In this document: in pieces, positions 1 through 10,478 of the stretch
How the letters are laid out: the number at the start of each line of letters is the position of its first letter
How positions within the stretch are numbered: the first letter of the stretch is position 1
Source: Thozetella sp. PMI_491
Taxonomy: Eukaryota; Ascomycota; Sordariomycetes; Chaetosphaeriales; Chaetosphaeriaceae
Assembly (NCBI GenBank): GCA_021432635.1
Contig: MU270066.1
Coordinates: 248,001 to 312,000 of the forward strand
Length of the DNA: 64,000 bases
Reading direction: 5' to 3'
Translations under genes and position numbers: made by a program
Notes under the pieces: model-generated
What the model saw: the letters and a program-made list of their open reading frames with translations, nothing else
What the model was told of the DNA's origin: nothing
Databases searched by the model: none

Positions 1-904
1 CGACGTTTCCCTTGTTTGTCCGCCCATTCAACTTGAGATGCCACAGCCTCAACGCTGTCAAGATGGCCATTAGCCTCCAGCGGTCCCCTAGAACGCCGGA
101 GGCCCCGCTACCAACAAACCGGAGGGTAAAGAGCTGCTTCCAGCTTGTAAACATGCTCTTCCACGACAGCACAGCGACGGCTTCGTTGACGCCACTCGCC
201 GCTGGAGAGGACGACGTGGCATGGCCACTGCTGCTACTAGCCTCCATTGTCATAGTCTGAGGCCCGCATTGGATCCACTCGAGCCTGAATCCACCCGCCT
301 TCACCTCGTTGTCTGCCCCTTTCGGAACCTTGATCCATTCAAACTGCTCACGACGCATCTTTTCACCCTCTCCAACCTCGATGGAGAAGAGAAATGACAC
401 AGAGTCGCCGCTCGTACGGCCACGCATCCGTTCCGTGACTAGAGTCTGAGGGCCACCCGTTGCACGCACCGGTGGCATCAAAATGATGCTCTCGAGATTG
501 AATGTATACGCCCTAGCAGCAAGTTGCGATTCGTCACCTGCGGCACCGAGAATGGCGTCCTTGGTGTTCGTACCATCATGGAGAAGAATTCCAGGCTTCG
601 TTCCAAGAGGGGACTTGCCGCCGTAGCCCGTGTGAACCTCGGCGCTGGCCAGGCGTTCAGTGTCACTCGCTCCGCAGATGTGGAAAGATTTGACTTGGCC
701 CCACTGGACAAAGGCAGTAATGACGGGTGGGAATGATCGGTAAGCCAAAGATTCTGCCTCAATGGTCGGGGGTGTCTGATCATCGTATGGGGGAGGGGTC
801 TGGGGCTCCCAAGAATGAGCCGCCGGCGGCTCGGCGGCATAGGTGGGCAAGGCCAGGTCATTGCCACCCTGGATCAGAGGGTTTTTTCTGCCTTGGCTGT
901 CCAT
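1..904 (-). CDS. Unknown protein with N-terminal PPxY motif (3' end outside window)
   Basis: A single open frame runs from an ATG at 904 to the window edge without a stop (about 301 residues), so the C-terminus is missing. The N-terminus is proline-rich and polar and holds a PPPY motif near residue 38, the type of site bound by WW domains of Nedd4/Rsp5 ligases. After about residue 55 a more ordered segment follows, with alternating hydrophobic residues and phrases such as FVQWGQVKSFHICG and YTFNLESIILMPP. This has the look of a beta-rich fold of the tubby/LURP-one kind, but that is a guess. A Ser-rich linker lies around residue 235. No signal peptide or membrane segment is seen. The family is not recognised with confidence. 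Confidence 0.6.
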   Translation of the reverse strand, partial: MDSQGRKNPLIQGGNDLALPTYAAEPPAAHSWEPQTPPPYDDQTPPTIEAESLAYRSFPPVITAFVQWGQVKSFHICGASDTERLASAEVHTGYGGKSPLGTKPGILLHDGTNTKDAILGAAGDESQLAARAYTFNLESIILMPPVRATGGPQTLVTERMRGRTSGDSVSFLFSIEVGEGEKMRREQFEWIKVPKGADNEVKAGGFRLEWIQCGPQTMTMEASSSSGHATSSSPAASGVNEAVAVLSWKSMFTSWKQLFTLRFVGSGASGVLGDRWRLMAILTALRLWHLKLNGRTNKGNV

Positions 905-1566
905 CGTGATGTTGGTTTCAAGTTTAGATGCTTAGGTACTGAAAGCTCTGACCAAGAGATCCCGGTGAGGATTGGGGCCCAGGGGAACTTTGCTAGCTAA
1001 CTAGATTATAAAAGCGAGGCGCAGAAGCAAAGGGAAGCCGTACTGACGTCATTCGACCTGTCACCTGAAAGGATGAGGGGTGTTGGTAATACGTGGCTAA
1101 TTGATGCGATATGTGTGTTACCTGTTGGTAGATCAGTCGTTGAGTGATGGCACCATAACATGCATGGAATCTCGGTTCCTTCGATGCTTGTTTGGCTAAG
1201 CTTTTTCCAACCGGCCCGCTTCCGCGCAGATCCGGTCAATCGGTTCTTCCACGCCGCCACGTTAATTGGCTCTGTTGCATCCTATCATTACCTATGCACA
1301 CCTGACAAAGCGTTACGCCTAGGAACTTTCGTGGATCAAGGTGTATCGCTGAGATCCTTCATAGTGGCTGCTTACCCTCGCGTGTTTTAGTCAGTCTCTA
1401 TACCTGGCGATTGGCTCGCTTTTCAGTGGAACAGGATGCACGATTCTGCAGGACTTTGCACGTCCCTGCTGCGTACGACATTGACCCGGTATGAGAGGAA
1501 GACCACACACATCCTGGGTAGATCGATATATAAAGCTATATTAAGGAGACTATACCGATTGCAACA
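905..1566. other. Intergenic, no gene seen
   Basis: Short open frames only, none with recognisable protein character. It holds the promoter of the leftward gene ending at the window edge and the 3' flank of the acyltransferase gene. Confidence 0.6.
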
Positions 1567-2691
1567 CTAATTCCTAGCGACGGCTTGGGACAAGATCAAC
1601 GGATATTGCCACGCAGGAACAAGAACGAAAAAAGCAACAAAGACCCATGCGTATCCCAATAATCTTGACAGCCAGTTTCTGGTAGCAACTTTCCTGGCTG
1701 TGAGTGCCCTTTGCACAACTGTCTCTACCAAGCAGAGGGAACAATTTGAAAGAAAGAACTTCAATTCTTGTCTGAAGTGCGCCTTGTGAGTCGTAGCCCA
1801 GTTCAAAACAGCATGGCAGATTGCGGACAGCGAGAATATCCAAAATGCGCGAAGTGCTTTCCTCGTAGCTTCCGTAGTCTGACAGGGAAGATGATGTTGG
1901 CCACGCTTCCGACCCCGCACTACTGGGGGCATGTAGGCTTCAAACGTCGGGACATGCAACTGGTGCCAGAAGACACCCCAAAATCTCCGGAGCGAGTAGG
2001 CTTCCGTGATGCTTCCGTAGATCGCCGGCCACTCTCCAGGGAGATCCATTTGCAGAAGCCCAACGAAGAAGACGGCGAAGAGATCATGTATGGCGGTGAG
2101 AACAAAATACGACGTGAAAATCCACTGGAACGACAGGACAGCGCGTATGCCTAGATCGCGTCGTGTCATCACCGGTAGAAGGGTCTGCTTGTTGGGCATG
2201 AAGTCGGAAGCACGAGGATTGAGACCGGCAATGATGTGCATGGCGAACCTAGAGAGGCACGAATGCATGGCCCAGAAAACGATCGCGCTGGTGCTCCTCA
2301 CGGCGACAAACCGAACGCGATCTGCTTTGTTCTGGGGATCCGTCGTAACTGCCGTAGTCTCGTGCATAGGCAGCTTGCGAACATTGCCCCAGATCCTAAA
2401 GGTTGCAAAAAGACGTTGCATGAAGGAAGCAGATCCTAGCTTGACAGTGGTTTGCTCCAGGAAGAGGGTGTCCGATGCGTGTAGGGCACTACCAATCGCG
2501 AAGGGGACCCAGATTTGGGGGTATGGAAAGAGGCCTGCGCCGCCACCAGCGACGCAAGCCATCGTGCAAAGAACACTGGAGACACCCAAGAGCATGCGTC
2601 GGTACCCGAGCGGTCGTTGGACTGCGAGATGGAAGAGCCAAAACCCTAGGAGGAAAGGGAACAATGGGCTGTTAGCAATTTTGGAATCCAT
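1567..2691 (-). CDS. Wax-synthase-like (MBOAT-type) membrane acyltransferase
   Basis: Intronless 374-residue protein with about eight hydrophobic segments. The diagnostic motif SLRRFWGVFWHQL lies at about residues 233-245. A conserved histidine follows in SAICHAVLNW (H293), inside a membrane segment. Both features fit the fungal wax-synthase domain family (MBOAT_2), whose members O-acylate alcohols, including secondary metabolites such as trichothecenes (TRI7-like) and meroterpenoids. An endoplasmic reticulum membrane location is expected. No polyketide synthase, terpene synthase or P450 lies nearby, so the acceptor is unknown and the gene may be an orphan tailoring enzyme. The length is normal for the family and no damage is visible. 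Confidence 0.85.
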   Translation of the reverse strand: MDSKIANSPLFPFLLGFWLFHLAVQRPLGYRRMLLGVSSVLCTMACVAGGGAGLFPYPQIWVPFAIGSALHASDTLFLEQTTVKLGSASFMQRLFATFRIWGNVRKLPMHETTAVTTDPQNKADRVRFVAVRSTSAIVFWAMHSCLSRFAMHIIAGLNPRASDFMPNKQTLLPVMTRRDLGIRAVLSFQWIFTSYFVLTAIHDLFAVFFVGLLQMDLPGEWPAIYGSITEAYSLRRFWGVFWHQLHVPTFEAYMPPVVRGRKRGQHHLPCQTTEATRKALRAFWIFSLSAICHAVLNWATTHKAHFRQELKFFLSNCSLCLVETVVQRALTARKVATRNWLSRLLGYAWVFVAFFVLVPAWQYPLILSQAVARN

Positions 2692-3647
2692 TTCGTCTGG
2701 ACAGATGTCACCTGGGTTCGAGAACGAAGATTGGGGCGAGGATCCTGTAGCATATGCTTGAGCATTTCAAGAACTGCGCGAAAGTGTGTTACTACGATCG
2801 AGCTATCCTTCGTTTATAGCACCTCGTCATCCACTGCCGTTAGTCAGCTTAGGCAGATGTTGAGCAAAGTGGTAGGACATCGTAGTACTCGTGGCTAGCT
2901 TCGGTCTTCCCGACGTTACGCATTCAGATATGATCCGTGATGACGAGAGCTCTTGAATCCTTTCCAAAGCAGTGTACGGGTTGGATTTAGCCGGGAGGAG
3001 CTGGAGGTGCGTCCATTAGTCGTGGTCCCGAATGTTGGTGGCGCACAGTCGTGGCGCAACAGTTGCGGCGAAGAACAGGTGAGCCTATGTCATTCAACAC
3101 CTGCATTAGATCGACAAGTTTTTGGTTCTTATGAACACCAAAATTGAACTAAATAGGGGCATCTTTATGGTGTTTCGTGGTGTTTTGGTCAAGTTGGATT
3201 CACCGCATAAGGTAGTGATCCTACGGAGGATTAGAGAGAGGATGAGGCAAACTAAAGTTCTACCGTATCTGATTACATCTGACTGATATCTGGACTTCTG
3301 ATACCATCGTGAGTCTGGGAACGAAAGTTCATGGGATGCCTAGCAGGAGTCGACTGCGACCAGATTTGCGTCCCATGAAACCCATCTTGGAGGGGGCGGA
3401 GGCCATGGTCTACGTCATGCGGCGGTTTTAAGGCTTTCAACGAAATAGTATAGAGCAAAGGGTATAAATTCCGAGGTATAAATCATGATAAAGCCCCTAA
3501 GAAACTCATAAACACAGGAACAGATATCCAGACCTTTAGACACCCAAGCCTTCGGACATCATCTCCAAGGCACCAACTAGTGTCCTATTACCTATCTTAA
3601 CACTCAAACTACACGTACAAATTACTTTTCAGCCCAAAGCTTCCACT
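2692..3647. other. Intergenic between divergent genes, no gene seen
   Basis: Holds the divergent promoters of the acyltransferase gene (leftward) and the small secreted protein gene (rightward). No convincing coding frame or repeat. Confidence 0.6.
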
Positions 3648-4164
3648 ATGCCGATTCCTGCCCTTGTCGCTGTCATCATGATCCCAGAGATCGCCGACGT
3701 GATCACCATGGTTGGACTACTGGGCACCGTTGGTGGCTCAGTGGGCAGCTGGTGTACCAGCCACAATTGCAAGCGTGACGTTGTAGGAAACTTCGACGCT
3801 TACCGGATCAAAACTGGGCGTGACGATGTTGGGCCATGCGGCGTCCCGTCGTACAACTTCGATCAGTGCAAGAGCCAACTCAATGGAGTTCAGGTCACGA
3901 GCTCGATCCCCTCTCCGGGAGGTACGTTGCCCTCATAGGCTAGCACATACTAACTATATTTTCCCTATGACTAACGATATCTCTCGTCCAGTGGCCCAGT
4001 TCGACAACGTCCCTCCTGCCTGCATGGACCTTGCGGTGGTTCTTGCGGGCACTTGCACGGGCGAAGGCACTCATCCTGTGCCGTGTGGGTCAGCCTGTAT
4101 GCAGTACACTGGCCTGACTGACGCTCAGATGGGCTCGCTTTCCAAGTCTCTTAACGCAGCGTAG
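3648..4164 (+). CDS. Small eight-cysteine, probably secreted protein (effector candidate)
   Basis: Two exons, 3648-3921 and 3992-4164. The 70-bp intron has GTACGT donor, a CTAAC branch site and CAG acceptor. The model closes in frame to 148 residues. The N-terminal 30 residues are hydrophobic and Gly-rich at their end, which suits a signal peptide or anchor, although the region is long for a classical signal. The rest carries eight cysteines (four per exon) in short contexts such as SWCTSHNC, GPCG, PACM, GTCTGEG and CGSACMQY, consistent with four disulfides. No family is recognised. Small size, cysteine content and a secretion-like N-terminus are the usual traits of fungal effectors or antimicrobial proteins; that role is inference. 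Confidence 0.75.
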
Positions 4165-5281
4165 GTCTCAATGCACTTTTGAGGGGCATGAAATAAATAT
4201 GAGCATGGTGGGATTAGGGTTCTATTTAACAGGATTATTTGTTGAGCAGCGCTTCTAGATAAATATCCTTCACGCTCGTTAGCTTTCCTATTCTCAGACT
4301 AGCAGATAGTGAGAAGTAGGAAGTGTGAGAACAGACAAGGAACCAGCATATTTTACCTCTTGACCCTTTTACACTCTGTTTAAAGCCTAGTCGATAGTTC
4401 TCGCATGTCTCTCAGCGCCCTTCGCCCAATGGTGGGTGGAAGCCTACCTTCCTCCAACCAGTGGCAAACGAGGATTGAGTGCAAAACGTAATCTTCCCAA
4501 CTTTCAACCTCTGAGGTTGTGGGAAGCTCGGCTTGCTTCATATGATATGCATTACATGTTAACTCAACATGGCGTTGCTCTGAAGCTGTCCAGCGTTTCT
4601 TTTCCAAAGTGTCATCTGTATCTTGGGGCCTAGTTCTCAGCTTCGCCATTGATAGCCGAAGTAGCAGCATCAGCCCCTCGAGCCAAAGTGCCCGACAGTA
4701 AGATGTCAAACGCCTTGCCACATCCAGTTTAATCAGTTCACGATACCGGCACTACCGGAGAACTTCTGTAGTATTAAATAAAAGCCACGCAGAAATTTTA
4801 CCCAAACTTGGTTCTCGTCTTTGATAAGAGTATTTGTACGCAGGCGGGATTCAGCCTACTTCAAGGAGCTAGAGAGCTAGGGCAACACCTATTGAAGTTT
4901 GACTTCCCTACCTTACACAGCCTTCCGGCTATGTTATTCGGTTCCGACTAACTATGTGACTAAAGAGAAAGTACAGCCACTTGGTCGAGATCCTAATAGG
5001 CCAGTATCAAAATATGCAACCCAATCATCGTAACTTTGGACAATCATGACACTTCGCGGAGGAAACATTAACAGTTTCAAGTTTTAGGTCCCTCCATTGC
5101 TCCCTTCCCACAAATGAATTAGATATAAAGAACTAGCTGCTTAGAAACGTGTTCTAGATTAAGCCTTGCAGGCTCTATTATGTCATCGAGCTGTTCGACA
5201 AATGCTTTTTGTGTCAAGGGATAAGAGAAAAATATATATCCATTATTTATATTGAGATCCAGGAATTTTTCGCTTTGTGGA
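4165..5281. other. Intergenic with one doubtful open frame
   Basis: AT-rich flank. A leftward frame of 113 codons (4380-4721) contains Trp-rich, charged segments such as WEDYVLHSILVCHWLEEGR. It could be a small gene or a remnant, but no family, intron or partner supports it. Nothing else is seen. Confidence 0.4.
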
Positions 5282-7665
5282 CTAAGATTGCCTTGCAATC
5301 GCCTCGTTCCCGCTCTGGGAAGTCACCCGTAGCGGCGTCTGGCTGTCGTTATCCTTTTGGTCGACGTCGACCTGGCCAGTCTCTCGTAATAGCTTCACGA
5401 TTGATTCGTGTCCCTCATAGGAAGCTATCCATAGTGGCGTCTGGTCGTAACCATCATCTTTTTGGTTGATGTCGACCTGGCCAGTCTCTAGTAATAGCTT
5501 CACGATTGACTCGTGTCCCTCCTGGGAAGCTATCCATAGCGGCGTCNNNNNNNNNNNNNNNNNNNNNNNNNNNNNNNNNNNNNNNNNNNNNNNNNNNNNN
5601 NNNNNNNNNNNNNNNNNNNNNNNNNNNNNNNNNNNNNNNNNNNNNNNNNNNNNNNNNNNNNNNNNNNNNNNNNNNNNNNNNNNNNNNNNNNNNNNNNNNN
5701 NNNNNNNNNNNNNNNNNNNNNNNNNNNNNNNNNNNNNNNNNNNNNNNNNNNNNNNNNNNNNNNNNNNNNNNNNNNNNNNNNNNNNNNNNNNNNNNNNNNN
5801 NNNNNNNNNNNNNNNNNNNNNNNNNNNNNNNNNNNNNNNNNNNNNNNNNNNNNNNNNNNNNNNNNNNNNNNNNNNNNNNTTGACGTCGACCTGGCCAGTC
5901 TCTAGTAATAGCTTCACGATTGACTCGTGTCCCCTCTGAGAGGCAATCCATAGCGGTGTGCGGGCAAGTGTATCTCTTGGATCTGGGTTGTTCCCGCGAT
6001 TGATGAGCAAATCCACTGCCTGATGCATCCCAAAATATCCCGTAACGTGCAGTCCTTTCATTCCAAGAACCCCAATCGGCAAAGTGTATTTGGTCGCTGA
6101 CAACGCTTGACCTGAGGCTTCAGCCTTATTTTCACTCTCAAGGAAGTCGATAGTGGCTTGAATTACTGGAGTATTCTTAGCGTGATGCCCCCAATTGCAG
6201 GCGGCATAGTTATAAAGGGGACTCGATTGCAACCGGTACTCGAACTCGAAGTCCGATTTGCAAGGGCCAGACTCAAAGACGTCAAAGGAGAGATAGGTAA
6301 CGCATATTGACGTTATCTCGGACTCAGCGTCTGGAAACCATCTTTTTTTCGTTCGATCGAAGAATTCCTGTGTTGTGTAGTGGACCAGCCGGAGAATCTG
6401 GCTTTCTTCATCGACCGTGACCAAACCTGCACAGACCGAAACCATATCCTCGATCTGCGGCAAATTGTCTAGATCAATTCGTGGCTTTCCGAATTCCACA
6501 GTAAGGGCGCACTGAAGTTCTGACACGGAAAGCGGCCTCTTTGCATATATGACCCATGAGAGAACCTGTTTAGCAAGCTCTTTAGAGTCTGTATCATGAC
6601 CCTCGATTCTCTTCATTGCTTCTTCATAAGCATGATCATATGCCTTTTCCCCGGTAGGAAGATTATTTAACACGCCCGTTATCTTCTTGAGTGTCTTTTT
6701 CGTTTTCACAGCTTCGAAATAAAGGTGTGCAAGGAGAAACCTATTCCAGTGTTACTTCTTTTCAGTAAACATCGAATCCACAAGGAACTTACATCCCCTG
6801 AGCGACTTCTGTAATTTTGGTTTTAATCTCTTCGCGATACATTTGTAAGAGCTTGTGAGTTGACTGTGATATCTCCCCATCCAGATACTCACGCACATCG
6901 TCAGCATGAGCGCGAATTTCGAGGGACGTGCTGGCTGTGAAGTGGCCGACAATCTCTGGAATGAACCTCGATGTCGCCAAGATATTTATCTTGTGTAGCT
7001 TCTGGAGTTCAAAGAGTCCAGAGAGAAACCTAAAACGGTCGGATGCTTGGCATTCGTCGAGTGCATCTACCACGACGAAGACCTTAGAGTATGCCGCTGC
7101 CACGGATTCAAGAACTCCTGAAATTTCGTCGAGGGATGGTCGCGTTCGTTTATCTTTATGTAGATTAAAGAGATCTCGAAGCCTTCGCGGCAGGGAAGGT
7201 TGACTCTCGGCTAGCTGTTTTAGGATGCTCGCTAGTAAGTGCCTAGGGCTCTGTTCGTCCCGCCGCTGGAAGTTGCAGTAGACATATGCGATACCGGTCG
7301 TCGCATCATTTTGAAACCATGTATTGAGGTAGTTCACCACGATAGATGCCAGGATTGTCTTCCCTGCCCCCGGGATGCCTGGACAAAACAAGGTCCGCTC
7401 GTTTGTAGCTAGCCAGTCCTGGAACTCTGATGATTCGAGGAGCCATCGGCCAGTCCCAGGTCGGTGTCTTGCAAAATTATCGCTCTGCCGAGCCCCGTAG
7501 TTGGCTGTGGTGAGCCAATCGAGGATCTCAACATCTTCTTTTCTAACCAATCGCTCGATGCCTTCTCGTGTTGCCAATGCGTCGTTCTGGACTAAGCAAA
7601 GTTAGGATATGTTATTAGCGGAACCTAAAAATGACTAACTAACCCTGATTTAATTTGTCTTCCAT
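5282..7665 (-). CDS. NACHT-ankyrin STAND (NLR-like) protein, repeat array interrupted by an assembly gap
   Basis: Three exons: 7644-7665, 6793-7591 and 5282-6740, joined by two 52-bp introns (donors GTTAGT and GTAAGT). All phases agree and give about 759 residues including the gap. The NACHT domain shows Walker A GIPGAGKT, Walker B VFVVVDALDECQ and the downstream ATSRFIPEI segment. A helical region follows (HYTTQEFF, the usual NACHT-winged-helix tail), then ankyrin repeats of the TPLWIASxxGHESIVKLL type. The proposed start is the ATG at 7665, but the true N-terminus was probably the phosphorylase-like domain encoded just upstream in another frame. STAND proteins of this layout act as intracellular sensors in fungal heterokaryon incompatibility or immunity. 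The final repeat is imperfect and ends shortly after. Confidence 0.85.
5310..5960 (-). repeat. Tandem ankyrin-repeat coding units, near identical
   Basis: Units of about 34-35 codons. Three visible copies share a stretch of roughly 49 bases over the GHESIVKLLLETGQVD segment with almost no differences. The unit count is unknown because the array contains the gap. Confidence 0.85.
5547..5879. other. Assembly gap (333 N) inside the ankyrin array
   Basis: 333 undetermined bases. Near-identical flanking repeats explain why the assembler failed here. The gap length is a multiple of three, but this may be an estimate only. Confidence 0.99.
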
Positions 7666-7682
7666 GCCCTTCAACACGACCT

Positions 7683-8717
7683 TCACGGAGCGCTCTCGGT
7701 CGGCTGCACATATTGCATAAGCTCCTTTGCAAACGCAGCAGCCACAGCCGCCGCATGCTCCTGCCAGTCTTTGTTCTTATGCGAATCAGCGTAGTCGCAG
7801 ATGCCTCGAATGACAATGCATGGGAAGTTATCCATTAGCCCGGCAGCCTCCATTTCGATGCAAAGAACCTGGCCACCAAGGTCTTTGTTGAGTCTGTCCC
7901 GGAAAGCAGCGTCCTTAATGACCTGGTTGCCCGAGGCGACCAGACCATAGTGAACACGTAATTCCCTGGGTTTCCTCTTCATAGCTTGCGATTTGTTGCA
8001 GAGTCGACAGCTTTCGTCGTCTTCGTCGGAATCCAGAACAGCTTCGTTGTCTGCGGTAATTTCGTTGACATGGCCGTAGTCTGCCTTGAACAATATATCT
8101 TCTAGGGAGTCGGACCTCAGGTATTTCGGCCCTAGTCTCGGCCACTTCTGCTTTAGTTCCTCCAGATAATCCGGTATCTTAGATCCGGTCATGTCGTATT
8201 CTGTCTCTAGTTTTGTTAGAGCAGTGAGCAGCGACATAGGAGGATTGTTCAGCGACCCGGTCCGCTCGAAATGGCCGCCGTCTTTCGCTTTGCCGAAGTC
8301 CCATTGGACAACACCAGGAAACTGGCCAGTAGAAGTACTGACGACGACATCGCCAAGTCGAACCTTAGGTGGCACGCCGCCGCCGATACCGACCATAAGG
8401 CCAAATTTGAGAGACGGAAAGGTGGAGACCATCCAAGTAGCGACGGTCGCGGCTGAGATCGTGCCAAGTTTGCCCTTTGGCAGGCAAGCTATAACGACAT
8501 TGTGGCCACCTACAGCCCCAAGAGTATAGGTATTCGGATCATTCGGAGGTTTTGGGAGGTCGGGATATCGTTGATCTAGCATGACCGTCGCGGCAGTCTG
8601 CTCCTTCGGTAATGCACAGACCCATCCCACCGTGAAGTCGCTGTGCGTCAATTCTACCGAGCGTTTTCTCTTCCTCGTGTATCGGCACGCATGTGTTGTA
8701 GTATCATCGCTTTCCAT
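7683..8717 (-). CDS. Nucleoside phosphorylase-like (PNP_UDP_1) domain protein, N-terminal module of a split STAND gene
   Basis: 344 residues from the ATG at 8717; an in-frame ATG at 8825 is possible but adds residues without family character. Family traits are VGWVCALPKEQTAA, VATWMVSTFPSLKFGLMVGIGGGVP, RLGDVVVS, GQVLCIEMEAAGLMD and IRGICDYADSHKNKDWQ. These cover the ribose/phosphate and purine-binding loops of the MTA/SAH nucleosidase and phosphorylase superfamily. In fungal STAND proteins this domain commonly sits in front of NACHT and ankyrin repeats. Here the frame stops shortly after ELMQYVQPTE. A second frame (ERSVKVVLKGMEDKLNQ) overlaps the end and splices into the NACHT exon, so a small indel seems to have cut one gene in two. 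A stand-alone enzyme remains possible. Confidence 0.85.
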   Translation of the reverse strand: MESDDTTTHACRYTRKRKRSVELTHSDFTVGWVCALPKEQTAATVMLDQRYPDLPKPPNDPNTYTLGAVGGHNVVIACLPKGKLGTISAATVATWMVSTFPSLKFGLMVGIGGGVPPKVRLGDVVVSTSTGQFPGVVQWDFGKAKDGGHFERTGSLNNPPMSLLTALTKLETEYDMTGSKIPDYLEELKQKWPRLGPKYLRSDSLEDILFKADYGHVNEITADNEAVLDSDEDDESCRLCNKSQAMKRKPRELRVHYGLVASGNQVIKDAAFRDRLNKDLGGQVLCIEMEAAGLMDNFPCIVIRGICDYADSHKNKDWQEHAAAVAAAFAKELMQYVQPTESAP

Positions 8718-10478
8718 GATTTTCTTTGGTACCGCCGACGTGTTGAGGCAGGGGGCGGGCTTGAAATTTTGGCTAGATGCTTTGTAGGGAGCTTCGAATG
8801 CCTCAAGAGGGGTAAAAACGAGCACGTGTTGCAGGGTGAAGAGGCGTCCTGATCTTAGGCATCAGCAGCTGCCTTGGATCATATACCAATCACGTGTCGG
8901 GCTCGACCTGGAATGCGTAGGAGGCAGGCAATGGGCAAGCGGCACCAGCACTGCAATTTTAGCCTTGGAGGAGGGAAAGCTGTGTCACCCACCATGACAG
9001 ACAGGAACGTCTACGCGAGTCGTCATCATGTCCACGAAAATGCCGCATGTGTTCCCGGTTCCTTCCAGACTCTAGCCGTGAATCAAACCCCGGGAGTGTC
9101 GTAGAACACAGTCTCTTCACCTAGAACTAGAGCTGGCTATGGAGATAGTCGGGTTAAAGTTGCGCAGCTACAAAGCCACGTGGGTTGTACAATTCGTAGT
9201 TTCTATCTTCAATTCTCATTGCCCAAAAGAGTGGTCTTTTTCTCAGAAATCAGCTGGAGCAGCATGTGAGCTAGCAGACAGGGCTACAATGGTTTAAAAT
9301 TCCCGAGATCGAGCATTCTCTCGGCGAAGTTCAACAAGCAGCAGAGTGTAACACACTCATGCCTATGCAATAAACCATGGCCCATTCACAGCCCTGCCAT
9401 TAAGCGGATTCGCCAGGCTCTACAATAGTTAAGAAAGATTAGATGAAGATCTAGGTATATCAGTTGGAGGACTATGCACATCCTTCTGATATATAAGATG
9501 AGAGTGATGGAGTCCAATTGGCTGAGCTACCCAAACAGCAGGTGCATGCCACACAACAGTCCTAATACTTAGTATAGAGAACCCATAGCGCTCTGACACG
9601 TCTTAGTATGTCGTATAGTTTAACTAAATGGGTATGTCTATAAGCCTTGATTCGCACAACTCAAGCAGAGCCAGTTCTTTAACTCAAGTATCATGCATCC
9701 TCTTTTTGTATTCTTTTCGTATTTCTATTCTACCTGTAACCTTGGATTCGACCTAGACACGCTAGGATATGGCTATTCTTCTCTTTTTGGTCTTCAGTTG
9801 TTAAAGCGAATATGAAAAGATCAGCTGAGACAGCTCTGGTAGACGGTGAAGATCAGACTAAATAGTACAGACGCTTGACAACTCCTTGGAGGCAAACGAG
9901 GACTTGGTTCCTGTTATTGGAAAGAACAAAGAAGGCAGGAGAACCTGGGGCTCGAAGGCAGCGGCCTATCGACATTTTACATAGCGTTGCTTGGCGATGT
10001 TCCAAGATACCATATGCGTATTGGGTCCATGCTGACTGCTTTGACCGTGCCATAGGGACCATAACTTCGAACCGCCTAAACCCGAATAAGAAACTAGCGG
10101 CCGCCTTAGTAGGGTTTGCATCGTTCATGGATTCCCTTGCTACCATCTCACGTAAGTCCCGCACTCATCTAGCCCTACCGGGGTGCTAGCTAGATGCCAC
10201 TTCATAAACGATTGTACGAATGAGGAGGGCAAACGACGCTTAATCCTTCCGAGCGTCATAAACATGTTACATTTTGCATAGCGCATGTTCGGGATGTCGC
10301 CTCTTCCGTCGCTTGACCGCCAAGAAGCGGATAAGCATTCAGCGTGGATCCTTGTCCATTTTTGTATCCTTAAGGGTCCTTAAGGACGGCAGTCCTAAGC
10401 TCCAGGCTGTTCGGTGCAATCTGTCCCTTTTCTCTACTTTTGTATCATCCCAACCTCACCGACCCACGAAGCATAGCA
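8718..10478. other. Intergenic, no gene seen
   Basis: About 1.7 kb, AT-rich in its middle part. Two overlapping frames of about 100 codons near 9853-10189 on opposite strands have no family character. No repeat structure is recognised. Confidence 0.55.

Noticed and set aside
2090-2761. 223-codon rightward open frame opposite the acyltransferase gene
   Set aside because: Antisense shadow with Arg-rich content.
5310-5960. Repeats around the gap as a CRISPR or minisatellite array
   Set aside because: The units are in frame and encode ankyrin repeats; CRISPR does not occur in fungi.
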